Shown here: piece after piece, positions 50,411 through 60,238 of the stretch
Layout of the letters: each line of letters starts with the position of its first letter
Position numbering within the stretch: the first letter of the stretch is position 1
Program-made: the position numbers and the translations under genes
The notes under the pieces: generated by a model
What the model was told of the DNA's origin: nothing
Database searches by the model: none
Seen by the model: only the letters and a program-made list of their open reading frames with translations
Source: Gracilaria domingensis
Lineage: Eukaryota > Rhodophyta > Florideophyceae > Gracilariales > Gracilariaceae
Length of the DNA stretch: 64,000 bases
Direction of reading: 5' to 3'
Assembly (NCBI GenBank): GCA_022539475.1
Contig: VCMS01000088.1
Span: 110,908-174,907, forward strand

Positions 50411-51616
50411 TTACTTGTAGATCTCGCGCATTACACTTTCGTCTTGTTCATCTATCTGTTCTTCGGTAAGAGTAATGGCATGGTTCAAGAAAGCTTCGAC
50501 TCCATTAAAGCGAGGTAGACTGGTTTGACAGTCGTTGTAGACCTCACAATAGTTTGAGTATGACGCAAAGTCGGACGATTTCACCAATTCCATGATAAAC
50601 TCATCCTTATATCCCAAAGAACGATATAACTGTACAGCACCTCTCTTCAAAGAATGGCCGGAGTACGCCGAAGCATCTCCTTCACCAACACCGATAGATT
50701 GTAATCTACTTCGTAATAGATCTGTAAAGCTCTTGACGGAAAATGGTGTGTTATACTGCAAAATACACCCGGCATTCGTGTTTTTCAAGTTGCAGAAGAG
50801 ATATCCCTCAAACGGCCCACGCAAACAGAGCCAAACCAAAATGGCAACAAAAGGATCCATGATGATAGAATATCGTAACCACAGACTACCACACCACTCC
50901 TGAATGTTATAGGTTCTTTCCCTGGTACAGTTTTTAGTCGCTACCGGTATAGTGAGCGTGATAGTATTGCTGGTAGTTGAAACATGTTTGTAAGAAAGTT
51001 TGGTAACTTCATCATACCGCAGTCCCAAGTTCAAGCCAACCACAATAATTGTATGCAACAAAACGTCCGTAGGCTTAACAACCTTACCATTGCCAAACCA
51101 AAATTGCTCTGCAAGGTCACAGGCTAGATGAACAGATAGAGGCCTTGTGCGCATCTTTATATCTCCTCTGCGACTCAACGTAACCCTATAAGCTCTTCTA
51201 AAATGGTTCAAGTCCTCATTTTGTATGAGAGGGTTCCCAAAACTCCCGGAACCAGGAGATGGGTTCCATGAAGAGCGATGACCATAATTCGAGTACACGA
51301 TGCGCAACCCTTGACAAAGCGCCAGCACAGAGTCATATCCAAGCATGTCATTTCGTCCATAGTTACAATGCTGCGCAATTAAATTGATAATCAGCTCTGA
51401 GCTTGAGCCACTTACCTCACGAGGATCATTAGCCTTGATTTGTTGAGCATAAGTCTGCAGTACACGTTCGGCCTTCCTTGCGTTCGCCTTCGATGCTTCG
51501 CTTGTAGCGGTGTGAATCAGTTTCTCGACTGGAATCGGACTTTCAAAGTTTAAGGTTGCACGCTTACGTGTATTGCGTTTAGTGATCCTATTTCGAGTAC
51601 CAGACCTAGTCTCCAT
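50411..51616 (-). CDS. Tyrosine recombinase
   Basis: 401 residues from ATG 51616 (an upstream GTG at 51649 is in frame). The basic N-terminus (RITKRNTRKR) and a helical core-binding region (about 30-150) precede the catalytic domain. LNLGLRYDEVTKLSYKHV holds catalytic Arg200 and Glu203; GHSLKRGAVQLYRSLG holds His321-x-x-Arg325; SSDFASYSNYCEVY (348-361) supplies the nucleophile, Tyr353 or Tyr356. The full R...HxxR...Y set marks an active DNA-breaking and rejoining enzyme of the phage-integrase/Crypton/DIRS type. No reverse transcriptase is nearby, so DIRS is unlikely. Transcribed away from the repeat clusters. Confidence 0.85.
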   Translation of the reverse strand: METRSGTRNRITKRNTRKRATLNFESPIPVEKLIHTATSEASKANARKAERVLQTYAQQIKANDPREVSGSSSELIINLIAQHCNYGRNDMLGYDSVLALCQGLRIVYSNYGHRSSWNPSPGSGSFGNPLIQNEDLNHFRRAYRVTLSRRGDIKMRTRPLSVHLACDLAEQFWFGNGKVVKPTDVLLHTIIVVGLNLGLRYDEVTKLSYKHVSTTSNTITLTIPVATKNCTRERTYNIQEWCGSLWLRYSIIMDPFVAILVWLCLRGPFEGYLFCNLKNTNAGCILQYNTPFSVKSFTDLLRSRLQSIGVGEGDASAYSGHSLKRGAVQLYRSLGYKDEFIMELVKSSDFASYSNYCEVYNDCQTSLPRFNGVEAFLNHAITLTEEQIDEQDESVMREIYK

Positions 51617-51798
51617 GAAGAAGAGGTTTTGAGCCCAAGATCGGAACACTAACCTCAGACGTCTAGTAACAGGTTATTTATCCGTTGGTTATCAGGCCCA
51701 TTTTGGTTCCAATAAGATACTTACTCCAATTTCGTGAAAACATCATCAAAACATTTTCTGTGCCGAAAATGAATTAAAATTTGAATGGATTGTAAACC

Positions 51799-51905
51799 AT
51801 GAACGCTCGCTGTGAACATACACCGTGAACGTACACCGTGAACGTACACCGTGAACGTACACCGTGAACGTACATCGTGAACGTTCACAGTTAACGTTCA
51901 TAGTG
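51799..51905. repeat. Iteron-like cluster 1, 13-bp tandem units
   Basis: Five contiguous 13-mers of the form CGTGAACGTACAC (51824-51888, the last CGTGAACGTTCAC), preceded by two diverged units and followed by GTTAACGTTCAT. It lies about 180 bp upstream of the recombinase start. Confidence 0.9.
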
Positions 51906-53038
51906 TCACCTGCTCACGATGATTATACATAGCAAAACTTTGTCCATTAGCACAGACCAACACATGGCAATAAAAAAGTTTTAGCTTTTCAATTCTACAC
52001 CTAGTCCGTCTACGTCGGTGACATAAATTTATTGCAAGATATGGATGTTAGAGATATTGATTAATGATGTCTGAATGCCCATTCTCTTCCTATTATATTG
52101 ATTCTCTGTGAAGCAATGCCACTTGCTTTTCACGAAAAGCTCCAGCCTTAAATTCATAAATGTTTGTAAAACGTCAGACATAATGGCAGATACATATGAA
52201 AGCAAAACCTCGATAAACAATATAAAGATACTACTTCTAAAAACTTAAACGTTTTTGACTGAAACATGGATTATGATGCAGCGGTTGCCATGCAAAACGT
52301 GTTTAAAAGATCTGCACAATGTTTCCGAACAGAATTTCATGGATCAAGACAACAAGAACATAGAAAATTCTCGCGTTGATCTTTCTTAGATCGAAAACAG
52401 ACATATGTCCGCTAGACCATCCATATAGTGCCGCAAACGCGCTCGTGCAACTTACGCCGAGGTTGGTTCATCTTCTTATAAGATCAACCATAGTGTCACC
52501 TTGACCAAGGCAAATTTAGTCGGATGTTCTCCATGAGAATACAGGTGGTAAAGGGCTTTGAAAAAAAAACTTTTCAGCGTTCTGACTGGTAAGAACGTTT
52601 TTTTTACTTCTTTAACTGACTCAACCGTTCGTACTTCCTCTTCCAGCAGACATTTTTGCGGGAACTGATGATGAAATGGAATCCTGCACAGGAGATCGAG
52701 TTTCTGGAATTATTTGACAGAAAATCATGATGGTATTTGTCTTCATCGTCGAATAAAAGGATACATATCTGGTAGTCAAAGGCAAGAGGGATGTGCTCTA
52801 ACTTACAAAGCTCTATAACAAATATTACAAAGGTAGAAGAATACGAAAAAAACCTTACAGCCAGAAAGAATATATAATTTTACAAGCACGATATAGAACT
52901 GAATGTCTTTTGTTAGACAAGCAGGTGTTCACTGTTTCATGAGGTAGATACATTTGACCATCGTTGACTTCTGTTGTCATTATTTGTACAAAAATCTCAG
53001 AGTGACTTTAACCCTCACGTTCCTGTCCCACATCTAGA

Positions 53039-53158
53039 CGTGAACATTCACCATGAACCTTCACCGTAGCCGTGAACATTCACCGTGAACGTTCACTATA
53101 CCGTGAACATTCACCGTGAACGTTCACTATACCGTGAACATTCACCGTGAACGTTCAC
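53039..53158. repeat. Iteron-like cluster 2, 31-bp super-units
   Basis: CGTGAACATTCAC plus CGTGAACGTTCAC plus TATAC occurs as a 31-bp super-unit nearly three times, after three diverged units. GTGAACGTTCAC is a perfect palindrome. Confidence 0.9.
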
Positions 53159-54348
53159 CAGACTTAACTGGGGCGATGAAATGAAACCTTTCTGTATTTC
53201 ATGTAGAAAAATATCTATTCATGCCATTTTCGTCCTCTCCTTTTATTTTCTTTTTGTAAAAGATCGTGTCCATTTCGACAGCAGAAGTTCCATCACAGCT
53301 TACATTGCAACAATGTAGCATGATTTGGATATTGACATATCGCACACTGCGGAAAAACGCGTTTCGTGCAACTTTGTAGCTTTTGTGATTCATACTGATC
53401 GCTCCCGTACGGAGGTGAGGTAAAGCTCTTTATGAGCTGTACGATGGTTTGCCAATTACTTGGGAATGGTCACAATGGGAATTGGTCACGGTCGTATACA
53501 CAGCCTTGCTGAATTCTTCACTCACATGTAGTGCTTGCCACGTCCATTCATAGAGAGAACTAGTATTATTTGTAACCTTGTAGATATTTAGAATATCGTA
53601 ATCGATAAATTAAGTAAATTAAGTAATCTAGTGCACACCTAAGCAGGTCCATACACGTGGTACGCGTGACAAGCCGCGGCAGCGGCCAGTAAAATATCCG
53701 ACAAGCATAAAAAAACATGTGTGAACACACCCATTCCTACACACGCGTACACGCGACCAACATTCATCTGCGCTACGTCATGGCCGGACCTTCAGGGTAC
53801 CGTACCTCAATACCGCCGAAAGCATCCCATCCGTGGGCCAATACCCATACCGTCCGAGTACCCGGAATCGTCACGCGTGCTACATCAGTGTCTGTGTGTG
53901 TGTCTCGTGACATCTCACTCCCAGCATCGCCGTTGTCTACACAACATCCCAGACTTCTAGGCAGACTCTCTTGAGCTCTATACGCCCGAAGTGACGGTTT
54001 GGTCTCGGCTTACACCCAACTCGTTGCACTATTTCTAGCAGCGCTCTATCTGCTGTGATTAACTCTTGGAGGGAAGGTCCCGTACGCCTTTTGTGCCTTC
54101 CTTTACAGGGGTTTGCACTACACACACCATGGAAGCGCAGCTAGGTTGTGTTTCAGTTCTAAAACTGTTTGAGTTCTCAAACTCAGTCATCCATCTCTAG
54201 ACCTTGGCATCAAAATTAAACGTTTTTCTTTTGGATGAGTTGTTTATGGTATATATGTACTGTAATATTGGTAAAGGTTTTCGTTAGACACAAAAATGGC
54301 GTGTTGCCCTTAACTGTCAGATGGCATCACTGATGGTGGCACCATAAT

Positions 54349-54440
54349 CGTTTACGGTAAACGTTTACGGTGAACTTTGACGTTCACGGTGAACGTCACT
54401 GTGAACGTTCACTGTGAACGTTCACGGCGAGCGTTCAAGG
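54349..54440. repeat. Iteron-like cluster 3
   Basis: GTAAACGTTTACGGTGAAC, then three or four GTGAACGTTCAC-type units with both GTTTAC and GTTCAC versions. It lies about 250 bp upstream of the right-hand gene. Confidence 0.85.
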
Positions 54441-54685
54441 CTAACTTACAGCTAGAACAATCATGACTATTCAATGTTAGGAAAAGATCTTAATGTTTTA
54501 AAATTATCTTATGTACTCAAAAAGCATGTAAAACATTTTGGAAATTTGGGAAAAAATTTTACTTCGACGATGTTTTCATAGATACTCAAGAGAAGACTAC
54601 CATGATCTGCCCATGTTCACGTTTGTTTTGGCATTTGACCTCATTTGGTGAGTTTGGTGTCTTTTGACGTCCCGGTGCTTTGCTA

Positions 54686-55477
54686 ATGGAAAGAAGAGGT
54701 ACTTCATCTGCTACCCAAGGAGGAGGAAAAGGGAATGGGTTTGTGGTTCCAGTCCAGATTAAAGCTGAGAAGGAAACAGGTCCTGGAATCGTTAGGCACA
54801 TTTTGAAATCTGGGAACGGATGGGTGGCAGATCGTCAGCTTTCATTGGAATTTGAAGAAGAAGTCAATTTGGAAAACCAGGTAAGGCATGATGAAGTCCA
54901 CTTGCGATTGCTGGAGAGGAGGCTTAAGCATCTAATGGAAAGAAGAAACCAATCGTTTGAGAGCTGCCTGACTGTTCAGGGTGGAGGTGGGGATGCAGAT
55001 TTTCACGACAAGAGTAGTAATGAAGTCGATAAGGATAGGGTTCGGAGAAATACCACCGTAGCTGCTGAAGGGAAGAAGGTAGGTAAGAATCGTACCGATG
55101 CATCTCTGATCAAGCCTTTCATTCCTGGACTACCGAATAGTATCGAGAAAGTAATTGAAATATGGAACCACGGGATTATTTCTCAAGGAGTTCTTCCTTT
55201 GCGTCTGCTACGTGATGCGAAAAGTAGATCTAAACTCTTACGGGGGTATTCAAACAATGTATGGTCTAATGGTGGACAGAAAAGCGCATTCAAAAGATAC
55301 AAGAAGCTTGTTCTGTGTGTGTCTGAATTTTTGCCCCTCACTCTGAACATATACGAGGACATCAATATGTCGTCCTGGAGCGCAGCACTAGAGGCATATC
55401 ATAGAGTTTATGATGTGAATGGTAGTCCAAGATGTTTGACAGCCGTGATCAAACTTTACAACTCTAACGAGTTGTGA
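54686..55477 (+). CDS. GCR1_C-like DNA-binding protein of the element
   Basis: 263 residues from ATG 54686. The N-terminal half is charged with a coiled coil (about 60-90: HLRLLERRLKHLMERRNQ). At about 135-215 a GCR1-type domain is suggested by PGLPNSIEKVIEIWNHGI, PLRLLRDAKSRSKLLRGY and QKSAFKRYKKLVLCVSEF, the pattern (xxVxxxWxxG...RSKLLRxxYS...QKSAxxRxKxLV) seen in fungal GCR1 and at the C-terminus of Crypton recombinases. Assignment rests on pattern recognition only. It points away from repeat cluster 3 and ends at the inferred right edge of the element. Confidence 0.55.
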   Translation: MERRGTSSATQGGGKGNGFVVPVQIKAEKETGPGIVRHILKSGNGWVADRQLSLEFEEEVNLENQVRHDEVHLRLLERRLKHLMERRNQSFESCLTVQGGGGDADFHDKSSNEVDKDRVRRNTTVAAEGKKVGKNRTDASLIKPFIPGLPNSIEKVIEIWNHGIISQGVLPLRLLRDAKSRSKLLRGYSNNVWSNGGQKSAFKRYKKLVLCVSEFLPLTLNIYEDINMSSWSAALEAYHRVYDVNGSPRCLTAVIKLYNSNEL

Positions 55478-57029
55478 TGCCGGTGGCGCTGCTCCGGGCA
55501 TTGTGCTCGTCATCACGCCGCTGCTGTCGCAAATGCATGACGAGCAGGATGTGCTTGACGAGGCGAGCAAGAACGCAATCGACTTCATCCTCGACATGTA
55601 TCAAGGGCTGCAGCGATTAAGCGCAACAATAAAGTGCGAATTTGAATTTTTCGAATCATGGCATATGAACCTGGCGCACGATGTGTTCAAGTCTCATAGT
55701 GAGGTACGACAAATAGCTAGGATACTTCGGATCTCAACTTCTTCAGCGCTTAGTAAGCATTCTTACTAAATGGAAAGGTATCAAGACGCACTAAAAGCTA
55801 CGCATCTGCGAACGAGTATAGCGACTCTGAATGATCGTCTAGTGAGTCTCAATGTTTCCGAAAGCGGCGATAACCTTTTTGAACGTCTTCGTCTCCGTGC
55901 ATCTGGTGTTGTGAACGATCTACCCGAGAGTATACAATCAGAGCTTCGTAATCTGCATTCTAGATCAGCCCGATCTAATCGGGTTAAGAAGGCTCTGCAT
56001 GAGAATCTGGGTACGTTTTGGCGGGGTCTGAGGGGATTAAATACCTCATTGAGAGGCGACGAAGATGCCGGTGTTCGCGCTTTGGCCCGCAAGGCAGCCG
56101 AAATTATACCCTTGATCCACGAGATCCACCGCATGATGCCACCTTGGATTACCGAGCTTCCAGTATTGTTCTTACTCACGTCAATAGCATTTCAGTGGTA
56201 CATTTTTTCCCATATGCATCGTGAAATAGCTGTGTCTCCGCCAGAAGAGGGAAACAAGAAGCTTCTCTGGCTTGCCAGATTGAACGCAAAAGAAGAGAAA
56301 GATTACATGAAGACGTTTCTAACCACCTTTCAACAATACATTCCAAGAATTCATCAAAACGGATTTGATAGCGTGGTCGTGGCAGATATATCCCACCCAT
56401 CGCCCACATGTTCTGCTTTCTCGGGCGAGGGTCGTAAAAATCTTGAGAGATGTACAATACTTCTCCAGGATATGTGTGCCTATATTCCTTTTGGAATGGC
56501 TATGTCAGGATTCAGGAGAAGTAATGTTGCAAACTGCTGGTTGAGAATGGACAATGTTGTTGTCTCAACAAAAAACATTGTGAAACGAAAATCGAAGGAA
56601 TCAGTTGTTGATAACGCATATGACAAATGTGGATGCTGTTACCCGTTTCTTGACAAACTTCGACAATTGACCTCAGGAACGGTTTCAAAAGTTATGAGTG
56701 CTGCTATCTTGGAGCACGCTGTGGCATCTGGCTTGTCTGGGCGTCCGGAGCCGAGAACTTTCGACGAAGTTTGTCGTTTTTGGGAGATATTAAGCTACAT
56801 GGCGAGCCCTATGTTCCGGCGTATAATTCACAAACATGGCCTGGAGCCGGTTACTGAGAAAGGAAGGAACGCTTTGACATTGAAGAATTCTTTTAATGTT
56901 ATCAAGGATGAGCTACGTGAGCTGTACTACTTTTTTCTCCTTTTGGATGTCATCCTCGACGACAACTTAAAAGTTTTCGATGACGTTGTTGCTCTCGTAG
57001 TTCATAAGAAACGTAGAACAGAAAGATAA
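55478..57029 (+). pseudogene. Large helical protein gene, N-terminus missing, one in-frame stop
   Basis: One frame is open from 55478 to TAA 55767-55769, then immediately restarts at ATG 55770 in the same frame and runs 419 codons to 57029. Reading through would give more than 500 residues. There is a membrane-like stretch (LPVLFLLTSIAFQWYIF) and a largely helical body; FQQYIPRIHQNGFDSV recalls FPRIQRHGFHGL in the 2931-6245 protein, weakly. The frame has no upstream ATG before 55533 and begins right where the element ends, so the element may have removed or separated its 5' part. Family unknown. Confidence 0.5.
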
Positions 57030-57419
57030 AAAAAGCGTTTTCGTTGCGCGATGAAGGAGACGTTCACTCTCAACTAATGTAAGTCGAGCGCGTGTAGCCT
57101 CTCCCCCCCCATTTCGCTCTTCTATTTGCCTTCATGCCAAACGCCAAAGACGAAAAGTGAGGGACGTGTTCGCCCAACGTCCTCCCGTTCTTAGAGGATA
57201 CCATCTGCAAGTGCTATCTCAACACTTCCTGGGGCGGCACCGAGCGCGAATGCCAGCCTTATCCGCCAGGCACCTGCTTCTTCTCATTCCCTGTTTCATA
57301 TCGTCCTTCCAATTCGATGCACGTACGCAGCCGCCGATGACGGTATGTGCGAGTGTGCTGTAGGAGTATGAGTTAGAGACAGTATCTGAATCAGTTGGGT
57401 ACTGATGGAGATCACAAAA
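57030..57419. other. Spacer, no gene seen
   Basis: Short frames only; a C8 run at about 57103-57110. Confidence 0.4.
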
Positions 57420-57831
57420 GTGCACATCAGAAGTAGCTCATGGTTGCGAACTTCCATCGCAGCGGTCGGTACAGTTTGCAAAGGCACGAGTGTGGGCTTA
57501 GATTTGTAATTCTTTGTGCTTGTAGCACCGTTCGTCCACACTTTCGGCTTGAGACGCTCCACAAAGTCCGACGCTTCGGCCCCCGACAGCTTGGCTTGCA
57601 CCAGCAGTCGCTCCTTATCAGCTATATCAGAGTTGCGCGCATTACTCGACGCCTTGGACCCCGCATGGCGCAGCGCATATGCAACGTCTTGTGCGCCCTG
57701 AGCGCGGGAAGCGCGTGTTGATTGTTAGAATGTAGCGTGCGTTGCGTGAGCGCAACCAACACGGACAGATCGACACAGCCGGCCTTGGCGCCTCGCAGCG
57801 CGGAGAGCTGCGCGTCCAGCAGTTGTGACAC
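57420..57831 (-). pseudogene. Small helical protein, frame broken once
   Basis: Minus strand from ATG 57831: MSQLLDAQLSALRGAKAGC, then DLSVLVALTQRTLHSNNQHA and LPALR; after a one-base deletion-type shift near 57672 it continues QDVAYALRHAGSKASSNARN, then DKERLLVQAKLSGAEASDFV and ERLKPKVW. The joined product is helical and looks coding; family unknown. The C-terminal end is uncertain. Confidence 0.4.
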
Positions 57832-58529
57832 CGGACGCGTGGAGGTGGAAGCAGATGGTCACGAAGCCATCTTGGCTGCGGGGAGCGGCTGCGACGCGCG
57901 CGCAGGCGGTCTACGAAAGGCGGCGTAGAAAGTGTACTACGCGCGCGACAGAATGGAAGCGCGTGGCTGCGGGCCCGGAGTCGCGTGGTTGTGAGAGTGC
58001 TGCGACTGAGAATGCGGCTGTGACGGGGTGGGCGGCGGCGGCGATGGCGGCGGTGATGCATTCGAATGCATGGAGAGCTGCGCAGAGTCAAAGATGGACG
58101 ATTGCGAACAGAAGGTAGAGGCGGTCAGGCGCGACGGCGTGTAGGCGGTATCGGTTAGATGTCGAGCTGCTGGACGCGCATCCACGACATATCCAGAACG
58201 GTGTCGGGTGCGCGGCGGCGCAGAGGGATGTGCGGCGGAGTGGTGTACAGCGGGCTGGTGCTGGTGGACGACGACGACGCGGCGGGCGATGGCGGCGCGG
58301 CGGTGAGGGCGAGGCGGCGGTCATTGTGGCGAGTCGCTGACGGTGGCGCGGGGGGGCCCGGCACGCGGCGGAGCGCGGGCTATTGGGTGCGTTTTGGTTT
58401 GAAGGTTTGACGCGCCATGGCGGCCCGCATTGCTGGCGACGTGTGCACACGTGGCGCGCGAGCAGCCGCTTTGGGGGCAACACGCGTGCGCATGCGCGGG
58501 CGCACGGGCGCGGCTTCGCCGCGGACGCC
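57832..58529. other. GC-rich divergent spacer
   Basis: Composition climbs above 60 percent GC. Frames here on both strands are long only because stops are rare. No domain. Confidence 0.4.
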
Positions 58530-58845
58530 ATGAGCACGTCCGGCCGAGCGAAGAGCCGCGCGCTGGCGCACCAGAACGCGGTTGCGTTCCGGCACAACCG
58601 GCGGTCCGCGCTGTCGGCCAGGATTGAGCGCGCGGTCGATACTAATGGTCTTTGCGACGCGTGCGCGAGCAAGATCGAGTGGAGGAAAAGTATCGCAAGT
58701 ACAAGCCGCTTTCGGCACCAAGGCGATGTAATCGCTGCCACCACAAGTGCGTTCTTAGCGCGTACCACACCTTGTGCAGCGCGTGCGCGAGCGAGCGCAG
58801 CGTCTGCGCCGTGTGTGCCGGCGCGCTCACAGTGGCGGCGGATGA
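58530..58845 (+). pseudogene. C9orf85/DUF2039-like zinc protein, frame broken
   Basis: From ATG 58530: KSRALAHQNAVAFRHNRRS, then GLCDACASKIEWRK; with one extra A in the run 58684-58687 the frame continues KYRKYKPLSAPRRCNRCHHK, then VLSAYHTLCSACASERSVCA. This is the C9orf85 (DUF2039) signature: CxxC, EWRxKYxKYKPLSxPxKC, CxxC, YHxxCxxCA, CxxC. Function of the family is unknown; the paired CxxC motifs bind zinc. The end is unclear: a second one-base deletion would terminate the frame at TGA 58843-58845, overlapping the next start as ATGA. Confidence 0.8.
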
Positions 58846-60012
58846 GCGCGTCGATATCAGCGACACGCGCCTGAGTGGTGGTGCACGAGAAGTACACCTC
58901 GCTCAGCGCCGTCACGCTGCGCGCGCGCGCGCACCTAGACAACCGCTACGGGCGCTTCCGCCACGACGACGCGCTGCGCGCCGGCTTCGGCACGCGCTGG
59001 CGCGCCGTCTCGCGCGACGCGCGCCGCTGCGCCGGCTTTGTGCACGCGCTGCAGCCCAACGCGGCGCTGATGGCGTACGCCATGCTGCACCGCACGCAGA
59101 TCGTGTACCCGCACGACGCGTTCGTCGTCGCCGCGTTCCTGCGCCTGCGCCCGGGCTGCGTCGTCGTCGAGTGCGGCACGGGCTCCGGCTCGGCCGCCGC
59201 CGCGTTTGCCACCGCCGTGGCGCCGCACGGCCGCGTGCTCAGCTTTGAGTTTCATCGCGGCCGCGCCGAGGCCGCCGCCAGCCACTTTGAGCGCCTGCGC
59301 ATTGCGCACATCGTCAGCGTCACCGCCGGCGTGGACGCCGTCAAGGAGGGCTTTGTGGGCGTGCGCGACGCCAGCGCAGACGCCGTGTTCCTGGATGTGC
59401 CCGCCCCGTATGCGTTGGTGGCGGAGGCCAAGCGCGTGCTCAAGAACAACGGCGTGCTCTGCGCCTTCTCGCCGTGCGTGGAGCAGGTGGCAAGAACGTG
59501 CGAGCAGCTACGCCGCGCGCGCTTCTACGCCGTCAGAACGCTCACCGCGCCGGTGAAGACCTTCGAGACCAGGCGCCGCGCCGACGGCGCGCCGGGCTTC
59601 GCCGCCGCGTCGCCGCCCGTCGGCGCGAGAGGACGCGCGCGCACGCGCGCCCGTCGTCGATTGCGTCGCGCGTCGCAAGAGAAGGCGCGGCGACGACGGC
59701 TCGCCCAGCGCCGCCGAGCAGCGCGCGGCCTCGGACGCCGACGCCGACGGCGCCGGGCGCCGCAGCGCGGGCGCGGAGCGCGTGGCCGTGGCTGCGCTCG
59801 GCGAGCAGCGCCACGTCGGGCGCGTGGTGCGCGCGGCCGTGCCGCTGCACAGCCGCCCGTTCTCCGTCATGAAGGGGCACACCAGCTTCCTCACCTTCGC
59901 CACCAGCGCGCGCGCATCGCCGCCGCCGCCGCCGCGCGAGAAGGGCGGCGCGGTCGGCGCGCCCGCGCGCGGGCGCGACGACGCGCAGCGCGCGCGATGT
60001 TTGGTGATGTGA
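58842..60012 (+). pseudogene. TRMT61A: tRNA m1A58 methyltransferase catalytic subunit TRM61, frame disrupted
   Basis: ATG 58842 is followed after ten codons by TGA 58872, then the same frame reads [63 protein letters not shown] (SAM site), [40 protein letters not shown] and [19 protein letters not shown]. Between about 59570 and 59640 it changes frame; the C-terminus continues in another register to [20 protein letters not shown] and TGA 60010-60012. GHTxxLTFA is the TRM61 end. With TRM6 the enzyme makes m1A58 in tRNA. Core motifs are untouched, so sequence errors or very recent loss are likelier than old decay. Confidence 0.85.
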
Positions 60013-60238
60013 GTGGCGGGCGTGCGCGCCGCATGATGCGCGCACGCGCCAGCGCGCCGTCCCGGCGTGCAGTTTTGCTTTTTTTCGCTGGCGCAACGGC
60101 GCGCTTTTTTGCGCGCTGCGCCGCGGCTGGTGTGCGCCATCCGCCATCGACTACAGCTGCCATTGCGTCCGCCGTGCGCTTTCCGCGTTCGTCCTCCCCC
60201 CCCACCGCCTCCGCCCCTCCGCAGCTTCCACGTCCGTC
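60013..60238. other. Short GC-rich spacer
   Basis: Between TRM61 and the next start; no motif recognised. Confidence 0.4.

Larger units (their letters stand above)
51650..54685. other. AT-rich central region of the element, no gene
   Basis: Three kilobases with no credible frame above about 85 codons. Holds the three repeat clusters, several homopolymer runs, and a stem CGTTCT/AGAACG followed by T8 at about 52577-52608 that resembles an intrinsic terminator or a cruciform. Confidence 0.6.
50400..55480. mobile_element. Putative tyrosine-recombinase element (Crypton-like)
   Basis: Boundaries are inferred, not proven. A tyrosine recombinase gene at the left (minus strand) and a GCR1-type DNA-binding gene at the right (plus strand) diverge from a 3-kb AT-rich centre holding three clusters of GTGAACGTTCAC-like repeats. 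Base composition shifts at both edges: the left stop codon lies about 40 bp after the MutS2 relic, and the right stop codon is followed at once by GC-rich sequence in a new frame. No terminal inverted repeats are visible, as expected for tyrosine-recombinase elements. Cryptons normally carry both domains in one protein. Confidence 0.6.

Noticed and set aside
52577-52608. Bacterial-type terminator in the element centre
   Set aside because: The stem CGTTCT/AGAACG plus T8 looks like one, but it is a single short stem in AT-rich DNA with A and T runs on both sides and no adjacent gene end.
51799-53158. Repeat clusters as a CRISPR array
   Set aside because: Units are 13 bp and contiguous or with 5-bp spacers, palindromic, in a eukaryotic context and without cas genes.
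55478-55530. Remaining half of the MutS2 Smr domain on the right side of the element (DAGGAAPGIVLVIT)
   Set aside because: Only about a dozen residues are vaguely similar, the catalytic-loop part HGxGTG is absent, and the frame runs on into unrelated sequence.
58088-58942. 284-codon minus-strand frame opposite the C9orf85-like gene
   Set aside because: Shadow frame in GC-rich DNA; low complexity, no domain.
58652-59248. 199-codon frame continuing the C9orf85-like zinc protein
   Set aside because: After residue ~60 it is an Arg-rich shadow of TRM61 in a GC-rich region; only the first part is homologous.
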